Notes under the pieces: model-generated
Seen by the model: only the letters and a program-made list of their open reading frames with translations
What the model was told of the DNA's origin: nothing
Databases searched by the model: none
Shown: piece by piece, positions 52,977-61,832 of the stretch
Layout of the letters: every line of letters starts with the position of its first letter
Numbering within the stretch: the stretch's first letter is position 1
From: Saprospiraceae bacterium
GTDB lineage: Bacteria; Bacteroidota; Bacteroidia; Chitinophagales; Saprospiraceae
Assembly: GCA_016716185.1 (NCBI GenBank)
Contig: JADJWV010000002.1
Coordinates: 1,340,501 to 1,404,500 of the forward strand
Reading direction: 5' to 3'
Length of the DNA: 64,000 nt
Position numbers and translations under genes: made by a program

Positions 52977-54836
52977 TCAATTCAAAAACCTCCATGATAT
53001 TGCCATCCTCAACATGAAATCATAAATGGGGTAGCCCTGGAAAAAGCCGACTCTGTTTTTCTCCCAGAAAGAATCAAGCTGATCCAGATCCAGATTAAAT
53101 TGAAAATCTTTGACTTTGAAATGGGCATACACTCCTAGGGTATAAATCGGTTTTCCGGCCTTCCCGGTAAAGTAAAATTGTTGCAGCAAGGGAAAATATC
53201 CGGGTGAGCCTGAATAATCTGCGTAACTGCTTTTTAATCCCAGTTTTGTAAATACTTTATTGCGAAACAATGGCGAAGCAATTCCAAACTGGCTGTGTAC
53301 TAGCCAGCCATTTACACCTATGGAATCCGGCTCCATTTTATGGTAAACACATGAAATCTTTCCCTCCCAAATACCGGAACGTAACTCCATTCCCGCCTTA
53401 AGTTGTAAAATGTTGGTTTTAGAAATTTCCGATAAAAGTGCATCGCGCCCTAAATAAAAGTATCGGTTGTAATTCTTGTATTCGATATGGAAGTAAGGCT
53501 TTAATAAAGAGTGGTGATTCAATAGCAAACTCAGGCCGTTTATAGTATAATCCCGATTGTTGATTGCAGCAGGAATGCTTATACTGTCGTTTAGATTAAT
53601 CGATGAATACATATTCGGCACAGGTCGTTGTACGTGGAACAAATTCATTTGAGCAGAGAGCCGGTTTGCTTTTTTATAATCGGCCAATATTCTGAATTCA
53701 GGATAATTTATTTCATCGCTAAATGAATAGCCTCCTTCGGTTTCAAGCACCAACTCCGTGTTGATCGCATATCGGTGTTTGAATCCCAGGCTAACAGCTG
53801 TTCTTGTATTTTCAGCAAGCCCGGTTTTGAAGGATTGCCATTCGTGCTTTAGATTCAAATCCAATTTTTGTCGGTAACCGGCGAGCAACGGAAATGACAA
53901 TATATTTTGCCAATGGTCTTCTTCGGCGTTTAAATTGATGATGCTGTCTACAGCGTAGCTGAAATAAAGCGAATCAATTCCTCTGTTGTCTGGATCCAAA
54001 TAAGAGGATGTATAACGACTCAAAGTGCTTCTTAAATGGATGGAGGAAAAAGCACGGGAACTATCTTTCTTCAGCCTTATGCTATTATTTAACTGAATGT
54101 TTCTCCCCGAAGATTCTGTTAATGGAGACTGATGATTGACCGGTACAGACTCTCTCACCGAAAACTGAGGATTGGTCAGAAAAGTATCTGATTGGATACC
54201 CCAGTTATGTTCCAGGTAATGACCTTCGTCGGTATAAATAAGACTGGTTTGAACATTTCCATTTTGAGATCCGAAGTGAAGACCTGTAGTGAATAAGGTG
54301 TTCCGTTGTTTTTCATGCGAATAGATTCCCTTGTAAATCTGGCGGTCGTATGAAAAATTCCAGGTGATGTTATTTCTGAACGCAGAAGCAAAAATCAGAC
54401 TGATGTCAAAATTATCCTGAAATCCTGCCTGTGAATTACTTAGCGCACGCCATCGGTTGGTTTGGATTTCCGTATAAGCCTGATTGGGAAGTATGAATTC
54501 ATAATTTTCTGCATAGGCTCTTTTTTGAGAAATACTGTTTTGCCCATGCTGAAATATCCTGCTGTTGTAACTTTGGTCAAAGTGATAATAACGAATGGTG
54601 TAAGCATTTGGCAATGCAAGTCCAAATTCATTTAACTCCGGCAACAAAGAAATCTGTGTATCGAGCTGGATTCTCTGGGTCGGATCTTTCGCTGAAAATA
54701 ATTGCAATTTCAAAGGAGCCGTTTTGATGCTGTCGGATTTTGGCCTTGCGACAGAATCCGGAACAGACTGGCCGCACAGTTGCAAATGGAATGCAACAAC
54801 CAGGACAGAAATTACAAACTGGCGGATAGAATTCAT
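52977..54836 (-). CDS. Putative outer-membrane porin
   Basis: The 619-residue product has a signal peptide (about 1-22, ending LQLCGQ), a short linker with Pro, Lys and Ser, and then a long run of amphipathic, aromatic-rich segments typical of a beta-barrel, ending in WRFLN with a nearly terminal aromatic. It looks like the Bacteroidota putative porin family (Porin_10 type), but no short diagnostic motif decides this. It is in a minus-strand set of exported proteins between the propeller protein and the choice-of-anchor protein. Confidence 0.5.
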   Translation of the reverse strand: MNSIRQFVISVLVVAFHLQLCGQSVPDSVARPKSDSIKTAPLKLQLFSAKDPTQRIQLDTQISLLPELNEFGLALPNAYTIRYYHFDQSYNSRIFQHGQNSISQKRAYAENYEFILPNQAYTEIQTNRWRALSNSQAGFQDNFDISLIFASAFRNNITWNFSYDRQIYKGIYSHEKQRNTLFTTGLHFGSQNGNVQTSLIYTDEGHYLEHNWGIQSDTFLTNPQFSVRESVPVNHQSPLTESSGRNIQLNNSIRLKKDSSRAFSSIHLRSTLSRYTSSYLDPDNRGIDSLYFSYAVDSIINLNAEEDHWQNILSFPLLAGYRQKLDLNLKHEWQSFKTGLAENTRTAVSLGFKHRYAINTELVLETEGGYSFSDEINYPEFRILADYKKANRLSAQMNLFHVQRPVPNMYSSINLNDSISIPAAINNRDYTINGLSLLLNHHSLLKPYFHIEYKNYNRYFYLGRDALLSEISKTNILQLKAGMELRSGIWEGKISCVYHKMEPDSIGVNGWLVHSQFGIASPLFRNKVFTKLGLKSSYADYSGSPGYFPLLQQFYFTGKAGKPIYTLGVYAHFKVKDFQFNLDLDQLDSFWEKNRVGFFQGYPIYDFMLRMAISWRFLN

Positions 54837-54874
54837 ATGCCGATAAACGTAAGAACGTATGCTGATAACAGGTT

Positions 54875-56287
54875 TTAAGCTTTAATAAAGATTTCCCTGA
54901 TTATTTGATTTGTACTTGTATGTATAGTCAGATAATAAATCCCATTACTCAATTGGATTACAGGAATGTCAAAATTCGCTCCAACAACATTCTGAAGTTC
55001 AACCATTGTTCCGGTCAAGGAATGGATAGAATACGATTTTGCTTGAAGCCCATCAGGAAGCGTTACTGACAAACGTTCGTTTGCTGGATTAGGAAAAATC
55101 TGAATTTCAAATTTATTATATTTTTCTTTATTTGAAACTCTCAGGCAGTTGTAAACCGAGTTGCAAGCTTTTTCAATACCCTCTACAACGAAAAGTCCAT
55201 TTTGCATATCGGCAATCACAATATTTCCCGATGGCAAATAAGGATAATTACCCCAGGAGCCTTTGTAGCTTTTATCGTTTTTTAAAGGGGAAGTAGGATA
55301 GTAATAAAGCAACTCTGGTTCTTTTGGATTTGAAATATCGTAAACCTGTAATCCGTCGTAATAATAGGATACATATGCATAATCACAACTAACCAGGGGA
55401 TTGTGTGGTATGCCAACAGCTGTATCTTTATTTGCATAAAGCAATGAAACCACTTTGGAATTTGCAAGATCTGTAAGATCATATACTTTAAGTGGCAAAC
55501 CGTGATTCTCATCAGCCATGACATAGGTTTTTCCATCCGGAGTCAGCCAACCCGAATGGTTGTATCCCGAATGTGGATATTCGTTGGGCTTAGCGGTAAA
55601 TAATGCTTTCGGATTGGAGGCATCGCTGAAATCCATGATGGCAAACCCATCGTTACCGCAATTGAGATAAGCGGTATCATTTCTAGCATATGCATCGTGA
55701 ACGTGGGAAGCTGTTATATCGCCGAATCTGTTATAGTGCCCGACAAACTTTGGCTGTGCAGGATCTGTCAAATCATAAAGCCCTAAAGCCTTAAATCCAG
55801 CATCACTGGATTCTGCACAAGTATATAGGCGGGCTTTAGGAATATCGAGATAGATGTTGTGGACTCTGGTCATAAATTCCCGCGAATCGTAAACTATAAA
55901 TGCGGTGTCGGGAAGGTTGGAAAAATCTATAATTTGAAGTGTACTGTTGCCTTCATCGCAAACGGCATAGAGCATGCAGTTGTAATCGTCGTAATCCCTG
56001 TGTATGACACCTTTTCCATTGAATGCACCGGGAAATCGGTAACGTTCAAAAGGTTTGGAAGGGTTGGTAATGTCAATAAAATGCGTGCCTGCCGTAGAAC
56101 CTATTATTGCATATTCATGGCCGTTCACGGCGAGGCCCCAGGCTTCATTAAATGCATTGTCGTAAGCAGCTGAACCCACAATGGTGCTGTCGCGCCAATG
56201 TCCCAGCAATTTCATTTTTTGAGGTTGTGCATGGCCTGCCTGCAAGCCGATGAATGTGAAAACTAAATAAAAGAGTGTTCTGTGCAT
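54875..56287 (-). CDS. Choice-of-anchor B family protein with T9SS sorting domain
   Basis: A secreted 470-residue protein. I start at the ATG at 56287 (MHRTLFYLVFTF), which gives a clean signal peptide ending GHAQ; the frame upstream runs into fabI. The body repeats an LVIVP-like propeller pattern (FIDITNPSKPFERYRF, IIDFSNLPDTAF, LYDLTDPAQPKFVGHY, VYDISNPKEPELLYYY, IADMQNGLFVVEG). The C-terminal 80 residues are a T9SS sorting domain (IFPNPANERLSVTLPDG, NGIYYLTIHT). The start is 2 bp after the fabI stop, so the two are probably co-transcribed, an odd pair. Function unknown. Confidence 0.85.
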   Translation of the reverse strand: MHRTLFYLVFTFIGLQAGHAQPQKMKLLGHWRDSTIVGSAAYDNAFNEAWGLAVNGHEYAIIGSTAGTHFIDITNPSKPFERYRFPGAFNGKGVIHRDYDDYNCMLYAVCDEGNSTLQIIDFSNLPDTAFIVYDSREFMTRVHNIYLDIPKARLYTCAESSDAGFKALGLYDLTDPAQPKFVGHYNRFGDITASHVHDAYARNDTAYLNCGNDGFAIMDFSDASNPKALFTAKPNEYPHSGYNHSGWLTPDGKTYVMADENHGLPLKVYDLTDLANSKVVSLLYANKDTAVGIPHNPLVSCDYAYVSYYYDGLQVYDISNPKEPELLYYYPTSPLKNDKSYKGSWGNYPYLPSGNIVIADMQNGLFVVEGIEKACNSVYNCLRVSNKEKYNKFEIQIFPNPANERLSVTLPDGLQAKSYSIHSLTGTMVELQNVVGANFDIPVIQLSNGIYYLTIHTSTNQIIREIFIKA

Positions 56288-56289
56288 GT

Positions 56290-57102
56290 TCACAAGTTTA
56301 AAACTGCCGGATTCATGCCCATGTGAGAAAATCCTCCATCGTGATATAAATTTTGCATCGTAACCATTTTTGTTAGATCCGAAAACATAACGACGCAATA
56401 ATCACCACAGGCATCAGCAGATGCATTTCCAAGTGGGCTCATTTTATCGGCATAGTCGAAAAATTCCTTGAATCCTTTGACGCCTGATCCTGCAGTAGTC
56501 CAGGTAGGGGATTGTGAGATGGTATTCACTCTTACCTTTTTTAAACTGCCGAAATGGTAACCAAAACTTCTTGCAAAAGATTCCAGCAACGCTTTCGATT
56601 CTGCCATTTCACCGTAATCCGGAAAAACCCTTTGTGCAGCAATATAAGTCAACGCTAAAATGGATCCCCCTTCTGCTACTGCATCGAGCTTCATTGCTGA
56701 TTGCATGAGTTTATGAAATGATATCGCAGAGATGTCGAATGTCTTTTGCATGAAATCGTAGTTGGAATCTGTATAAGGTTTGCCTTTTCGAACATTTAAG
56801 GACATTCCAATTGAATGCAAAATAAAATCAATCTTTCCACCAAGAATTTCCATGCTCTGCCTGAGTAAATTTTCAAGATCCTCAACAGATGTAGCATCTG
56901 CGCCAATCAATTCGGCATTTAATTTAGCCGACAGCTCCTGAATTTTGCCCATCCGCAAAGCAACCGGTGCATTGGTCAGCGTAATTCGTGCTCCCTGTGC
57001 TACGCATTTTTCTGCAACGTGCCAGGCTATGGATTGTTCATCCAGTGCGCCAAATATAATTCCCCTTTTTCCTGTTAAAAGATTGTTTGACATGATATTC
57101 AT
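56290..57102 (-). CDS. fabI: Enoyl-ACP reductase (NADH) FabI
   Basis: FabI reduces the enoyl-ACP in the last step of each fatty acid elongation cycle. The 270-residue protein has the SDR nucleotide loop (GIIFGALDEQSIAWHVA), HSIGM near residue 96, and the catalytic set Y153, Y163 and K170 (YGEMAESK), as in FabI rather than FabL or FabV. Starts at 57102 or at the in-frame ATG at 57093 are both possible; the second fits a promoter box at 57113-57120 better. It lies 2 bp upstream of a secreted-protein gene. Confidence 0.95.
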   Translation of the reverse strand: MNIMSNNLLTGKRGIIFGALDEQSIAWHVAEKCVAQGARITLTNAPVALRMGKIQELSAKLNAELIGADATSVEDLENLLRQSMEILGGKIDFILHSIGMSLNVRKGKPYTDSNYDFMQKTFDISAISFHKLMQSAMKLDAVAEGGSILALTYIAAQRVFPDYGEMAESKALLESFARSFGYHFGSLKKVRVNTISQSPTWTTAGSGVKGFKEFFDYADKMSPLGNASADACGDYCVVMFSDLTKMVTMQNLYHDGGFSHMGMNPAVLNL

Positions 57103-57112
57103 TTTTACATTG

Positions 57113-57120
57113 CAAAAATA
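57113..57120 (-). promoter_or_regulatory. Candidate -7 promoter box for fabI
   Basis: On the minus strand this reads TATTTTTG, an exact TAnnTTTG match. The leader would be about 7 nt for the start at 57102, or 16 nt for the start at 57093. Confidence 0.45.
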
Positions 57121-57160
57121 GACCTTTAACTATTCTTTAGCCTATCATTTTTAACTTTGA

Positions 57161-58819
57161 TTAATTGAAGCTCATCTGCAATAACTCGGAAGCATTACTT
57201 AATGCGGCTTTGCTAGGGGGTTCTCCGCTTAACATTTTGGCCAATTCGACAATTCTGTCTTTTTCATTCAATATTTTAATTCGTGTTTCGCTGGATTTGT
57301 CCTGATGTTGTTTATAAACGTAATAATGGTGGGGTGCTCTCGATGCAACCTGAGGAGAATGTGTTATGCAGATTACCTGTTGCCGGGTTGAGATATCCTT
57401 GAGAATATTGCCCATTTGTAAGGCGATTTGTCCGGATACTCCCGTATCTATTTCGTCAAAAATCAAACAACCCGTATCATTCTTTCCTGCGATCAGCGAT
57501 TTGATAGCCAGGTTGAATCTTGCCAATTCACCACCGGAACTTTGATCCTTTAATGCTTTAAGGCTGTTTCCTTTATTTGCAGAGAACAGAAATTCAACAA
57601 CATCACTACCGGTTTCCATCAAACCCTGGTCTGTAGTGAGTTGAATTTCAAATCTGGCAAATTCCATACCCAGTTTCTGCAATATGGCAGTGGTTTTGGA
57701 TTGCAGGTCTTTTACTGTTTTTTTACGACGTATGCTGAGCTGAGTTGCCGTATTTTTTAAGGAATCTTCCAGTTGCAGGATTTGCGATTGAATTTTTTCG
57801 AGTTCCTCGTCAGAATGTTCCATAAGATCAAGCTTGCCCTGAATTTCATTTCTTAAGGCAATGAGTTCCGTGTCGCTTTGCAATTTATGTTTCTTTAACA
57901 GGCTGTTCAGCAGATCCACTCTGCTTTGCAATTGCAATAGCCTTTCCGGGTTTGATTCAGAATGATCTGCAATGTGCTCGAGTTCTCTGGAAAGATCGGC
58001 TAATTCGAGTTTTACTTGCTCCATCCTGTTGTAAATGCCCTGTAACTGATCGTTTAGCAATATGGTTTTCAAAAGATTTAAGCTGTTTTGCAGTTGATCG
58101 ATGATTCCATTTTCAGATTGGATGTGATCGCAGATCTGCCTACTGAATGTATTCAGGTCATCTGCTTTTGAAGTCAGCAACAAATCTTGTTCGAGCTGAC
58201 TCAGTTCGCCGTCTTGAAGTTTTGCCTGGTTCAGTTCGTTTAACTGAAAGCTTAAAAATTCTTTTTCTCTGTTGGATTCGCGGATTTTCAGTTCGAGTTC
58301 TTTTTTTTCTTTTATTTTTTCATTCCATTGATCATAGTGCTTTTTGTATTCGGCTGTTAGCGATAGATTGCCGGCAAAATTGTCGAGGACATCCAATTGA
58401 AATTTTCGATCGTAAAAATCAAGATGATCGAATTGCTGGTGGATGACCAATAATTGTTTGCCAATTTGTTCTAGTTCAGAGAGTAATTTCGGACTATCGT
58501 TTACGAAACAGCGGGATTTTCCAGTTGGATAAATTTCTCTTCGCAATAAAATTTCGTCGTTGTCATCCAGATCATAATCTGCCATGAGATTACTTTTTAA
58601 ATGATCCGGAACTTGAAAACTGGCTTCGATGATGCACTTTTCCTGAGCCACCCTGATTACTTTGCTGTCAGCACGCTGGCCGGTTGCCAATTGTAATGCT
58701 CCAATGATGATGGATTTACCTGCGCCTGTTTCGCCGGTAATGGCAGTCAGTCCCTGATTCCAGGATATATCCAACTCATCGATGAGTGCATAATTTTTGA
58801 TGTAGAGCGTTTTTAACAT
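57161..58819 (-). CDS. recN: DNA repair protein RecN
   Basis: RecN is an SMC-like ATPase that holds broken DNA ends in double-strand-break repair. The 552-residue protein has the N-terminal ATP loop GETGAGKS (29-36), a long central coiled coil (about 150-350, rich in Lys, Glu and Leu), the ABC signature SSGGELARFNLA and the Walker B CLIFDEIDTGVSG near residue 450. It starts 8 bp after the GT-C/TPR gene and is probably in its transcript. No LexA-type operator was searched for. Confidence 0.96.
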   Translation of the reverse strand: MLKTLYIKNYALIDELDISWNQGLTAITGETGAGKSIIIGALQLATGQRADSKVIRVAQEKCIIEASFQVPDHLKSNLMADYDLDDNDEILLRREIYPTGKSRCFVNDSPKLLSELEQIGKQLLVIHQQFDHLDFYDRKFQLDVLDNFAGNLSLTAEYKKHYDQWNEKIKEKKELELKIRESNREKEFLSFQLNELNQAKLQDGELSQLEQDLLLTSKADDLNTFSRQICDHIQSENGIIDQLQNSLNLLKTILLNDQLQGIYNRMEQVKLELADLSRELEHIADHSESNPERLLQLQSRVDLLNSLLKKHKLQSDTELIALRNEIQGKLDLMEHSDEELEKIQSQILQLEDSLKNTATQLSIRRKKTVKDLQSKTTAILQKLGMEFARFEIQLTTDQGLMETGSDVVEFLFSANKGNSLKALKDQSSGGELARFNLAIKSLIAGKNDTGCLIFDEIDTGVSGQIALQMGNILKDISTRQQVICITHSPQVASRAPHHYYVYKQHQDKSSETRIKILNEKDRIVELAKMLSGEPPSKAALSNASELLQMSFN

Positions 58820-58827
58820 GTCCTTAT

Positions 58828-60702
58828 TTACTGAAGCTTCTCGCCCAATTGTTGTGCTTTTATCAGATCCTGATCAGCCAGAGCGGTTTTATTGATAATT
58901 TGGTAAGTTCTTCCTCTTTCAAGGTAAAACAAGCCCATGTTTGGTTTTAATCTGATCGCTTTGGTGTAGTATTCAATCGCTCTGTCGAATTGCCGTATGG
59001 CGCGATAACAGCGTCCTCCTTCGTACCACAAATCTGCATTGGAAGGATCCAATTTTAAATAACTGTCTATATCTTCTGCCGCTTTATCGTATTGTCCCCT
59101 TTGATTAAAAAGTATAGATCTGTTTAGGTATCCAGTTTTCCATTTGGGGTCCAGCTGGATTCCTTTGTTGATGTCCCCAAATGCTTCATTGGTCCTTCCC
59201 AGTTTTGCTTTCGCTGCACCTCTGTTTACATAATATTCTGCTGAGGGATGCAGACTGATGGCTTTGTCGTAATCCAACAATGCTTTTTCATCTTCGTTTT
59301 TTTGAAAATACAATTTGGCTCTGCTATTGTAGGTCGCGTGGCCTGCTTTGTATCGTATCGCATTGCTGTAATCTGCCAACGCCATGTCAAATTTTTTCTG
59401 GTCTCTGTAAAAATTTGCACGGTTGTTATAAGGCAGAGGAGTGTTTTGATAATATTGAAGTACATGGGTCCAAAGTGTACCGGAATCTCTCCAGATTTTT
59501 GTTTGGTTGTAAGTCAAAAAGGATAAGGTCAATAAGTAAATTAAAGTTCCGGCAATGAGTATACTTGAAAGATTTGTTTTTAGCGCAGACCATTGTTGCA
59601 GATAATATGCGCTTATAAAAAACAAACCCAAATACGCGATGTACGTAAAACGGTCTGCGAGATATCCCTGCCCGGCTCCTAAGATTTGTAAAAGAAATAC
59701 AATGTTGACGAGAAAAAACGACATTCCAAAAACCAAAGGCTTATGCTCTTTTTTAAATGCATAAAACAGATATGCCAGGATGGCCAGGGCTACGGGCATA
59801 GATATATAATGCCAGATGGTTAAGGATTCCGGATAGGGATATAATGGAGACATCCGAAATGGAATCAGCCACTTGATGAGGTATACAAGAAGGCTGTAAC
59901 TGCCTATAAACAAACGGGCAAAACCACTGTGAACAGCATCGTTCGTTTCCAGCGAGCCCTGTTCTTTGAGAAATAGAATACCAAGAATACCGAATAAAAT
60001 TGCCGCGAGGAAATAATGCCATTTTTCTAAAATCCTTTTAAAATTCAAGGGTTTATTCTTCCAATAATCGATGGCAAGGAAAGTCAAAGGGAGACTCACC
60101 ATTTGTATTTTGGAAAACAGACCCAGAATGAATAAAATGAATATAAAAATTGATCTTGAAGTTTTGTACACTTCCAAATTCTTCAAATACAACCAGAGAG
60201 CGCTGCAGAAGAAGAAACCATAAAGCACATCTTTGCGTTCAGTAATCCAGCTTACCGATTCAACGCGCAAAGGATGCAATGCGAATAGTGCTGTCGCAAT
60301 CAGTGCAAATCTGATTTGCAAGCCCAGTTTCAAAAAAATAAGGTAAGCAAAGAAAATACAACATAAATGCAGAAACAGGTTGGTGAAATGCATCACCATA
60401 GGATCCATTCCAAAGAAATGGTGTTCTAAAGCAAAGCTTAAAATGCTTAGCGGATTATAATTTCCGATGACATTTTGGGTAAAAATACCTTTGACGTCAA
60501 GGTTTTTTACCATAGGGTTTTCATAAACGTTGCGATCGTCGTCCCAGTTGACAAAATCGCATTTTAGGGAGGGGCTAAAAATGATAAAACTAAAAGCCAG
60601 CAATGCCAGCAGATAGTTCAATCCAGGGATTTTTGATTCTTGCTGAGCCACTTTGACCGTTTCGGTCGGCGTGTGCTTTACTTTTTTTGTCTTCTGTCCC
60701 AT
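58828..60702 (-). CDS. GT-C-like membrane protein with C-terminal TPR repeats
   Basis: The 624-residue protein has about ten membrane segments (residues about 30-410) and then tetratricopeptide repeats (about 425-615, for example NNRANFYRDQKKFDMALADY, AIRLKPNMGLFYLERGRTY). The first extracytoplasmic loop contains CDFVNWDDDRNVYENP and WITERKDVLYGFF near residues 47 and 150. These resemble the catalytic loop of GT-C glycosyltransferases, and the layout resembles TMTC-type proteins, which pair a polytopic domain with TPRs. The donor and acceptor are unknown. A -7 box precedes it; recN follows. Confidence 0.7.
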   Translation of the reverse strand: MGQKTKKVKHTPTETVKVAQQESKIPGLNYLLALLAFSFIIFSPSLKCDFVNWDDDRNVYENPMVKNLDVKGIFTQNVIGNYNPLSILSFALEHHFFGMDPMVMHFTNLFLHLCCIFFAYLIFLKLGLQIRFALIATALFALHPLRVESVSWITERKDVLYGFFFCSALWLYLKNLEVYKTSRSIFIFILFILGLFSKIQMVSLPLTFLAIDYWKNKPLNFKRILEKWHYFLAAILFGILGILFLKEQGSLETNDAVHSGFARLFIGSYSLLVYLIKWLIPFRMSPLYPYPESLTIWHYISMPVALAILAYLFYAFKKEHKPLVFGMSFFLVNIVFLLQILGAGQGYLADRFTYIAYLGLFFISAYYLQQWSALKTNLSSILIAGTLIYLLTLSFLTYNQTKIWRDSGTLWTHVLQYYQNTPLPYNNRANFYRDQKKFDMALADYSNAIRYKAGHATYNSRAKLYFQKNEDEKALLDYDKAISLHPSAEYYVNRGAAKAKLGRTNEAFGDINKGIQLDPKWKTGYLNRSILFNQRGQYDKAAEDIDSYLKLDPSNADLWYEGGRCYRAIRQFDRAIEYYTKAIRLKPNMGLFYLERGRTYQIINKTALADQDLIKAQQLGEKLQ

Positions 60703-60720
60703 TTTATTGATCGGATCTTA

Positions 60721-60728
60721 CAAAGGTA
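60721..60728 (-). promoter_or_regulatory. Candidate -7 box for the GT-C/TPR gene
   Basis: On the minus strand this reads TACCTTTG, fitting TAnnTTTG, with a predicted leader of about 15 nt. It forms a divergent pair with the lpxD box. Confidence 0.4.
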
Positions 60729-60785
60729 AAAGGATTTACAGATTGGAGGAATTCCATAAGCATACAAGCTTTGGAAGCTATTTGC

Positions 60786-60793
60786 TAATTTTG
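60786..60793 (+). promoter_or_regulatory. Candidate -7 promoter box for lpxD
   Basis: TAATTTTG fits TAnnTTTG but ends only 4 bp before the GTG start of lpxD at 60798, so the transcript would be almost leaderless. It is divergent from the box at 60721-60728. Confidence 0.4.
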
Positions 60794-60797
60794 AGCC

Positions 60798-61832
60798 GTG
60801 AAAATAACTACGGGCGAATTAGCCAGAATGGTGGAAGGGTCACTGGAAGGGGATCCGAATGTAATAATCACCCATCCCAGTAAAATCGAAGAAGGGGGTG
60901 AGGGCAGTATTACCTTCCTGGCCAATCCGAAGTACGAATCTTTTCTTTACGCTTCAAGGGCTTCGGCCGTGCTGGTTGAAAAGGGATTTCAGCCGAGGGA
61001 AAAAGTGAATCCGACCTTAATCCGGGTCGAAAACGTATACCTCACGGTGAGTAAGCTGCTGAATGCTTTTGAAGAGAATAAAAACAAATATACAGGAATA
61101 GATTCTACAGCAAAAATAGAGAGCAGCTGCCAAATTGGAAATGATGTGAGTATTGGCCCCTTTACAGTCATCTCAGGATCCTGTGTCATTGGCGACCACT
61201 CGAAAATACATGGCCAGGTCTTTATTGACAAGGATGTAACGCTGGGCAAAAACGTGCTTATCTACCCTGGAGTCAGGATTTATAAGGGCTGCGTAGTCGG
61301 TGATAATTGTATTATTCATTCCAATGTAGTGATTGGTTCAGATGGATTTGGCTTTTCTCCTGATGCGAGTGGAAATTATCAAAAAATTGCACAGCTCGGC
61401 CATGTTGAAATTGGAAATTCGGTAGAAATTGGGGCTAACACTACAATCGATAGAGGCACCATGGGGGCTACCCGGATCGGAAATGGTTGTAAATTAGACA
61501 ATCTCATCCAAATAGCACACAATGTCCAGATCGGAGAACATACCGTTATTGCTGCTCAAACCGGTATTGCCGGGAGTACAAAGATCGGATCCTTTTGCCA
61601 GATCGGCGGACAAGTTGGCATAGCCGGACATCTCACCATAGCCGACGGTACCCAAATTCAGGCTCAATCTGGGATAGCCAGTTCCTTGGAAAAGCCTAAA
61701 GGAAAGTGGTATGGATCTCCCGCAATCGAATACCTGGCATTTTTAAGGTCCTATGCAGAATTTAAATCCCTGCCTGAGTTAGTCAAAAGAATCAAAGCGT
61801 TGGAAGACAAGCTTAAATCAAACCAATCATGA
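60798..61832 (+). CDS. lpxD: UDP-3-O-acylglucosamine N-acyltransferase LpxD
   Basis: LpxD adds the N-linked acyl chain in the third step of lipid A synthesis. The 344-residue protein starts at a GTG (60798) that aligns with LpxD N-termini. Its N-terminal substrate domain includes SITFLANPKYESFLY. A left-handed beta-helix of hexapeptide repeats (about 100-310) has catalytic H241 in QIAHNVQIGEH. The C-terminal helix is about 315-344. Its ATGA overlap with lpxC-fabZ shows coupled translation of the lipid A genes. Confidence 0.96.
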   Translation: MKITTGELARMVEGSLEGDPNVIITHPSKIEEGGEGSITFLANPKYESFLYASRASAVLVEKGFQPREKVNPTLIRVENVYLTVSKLLNAFEENKNKYTGIDSTAKIESSCQIGNDVSIGPFTVISGSCVIGDHSKIHGQVFIDKDVTLGKNVLIYPGVRIYKGCVVGDNCIIHSNVVIGSDGFGFSPDASGNYQKIAQLGHVEIGNSVEIGANTTIDRGTMGATRIGNGCKLDNLIQIAHNVQIGEHTVIAAQTGIAGSTKIGSFCQIGGQVGIAGHLTIADGTQIQAQSGIASSLEKPKGKWYGSPAIEYLAFLRSYAEFKSLPELVKRIKALEDKLKSNQS

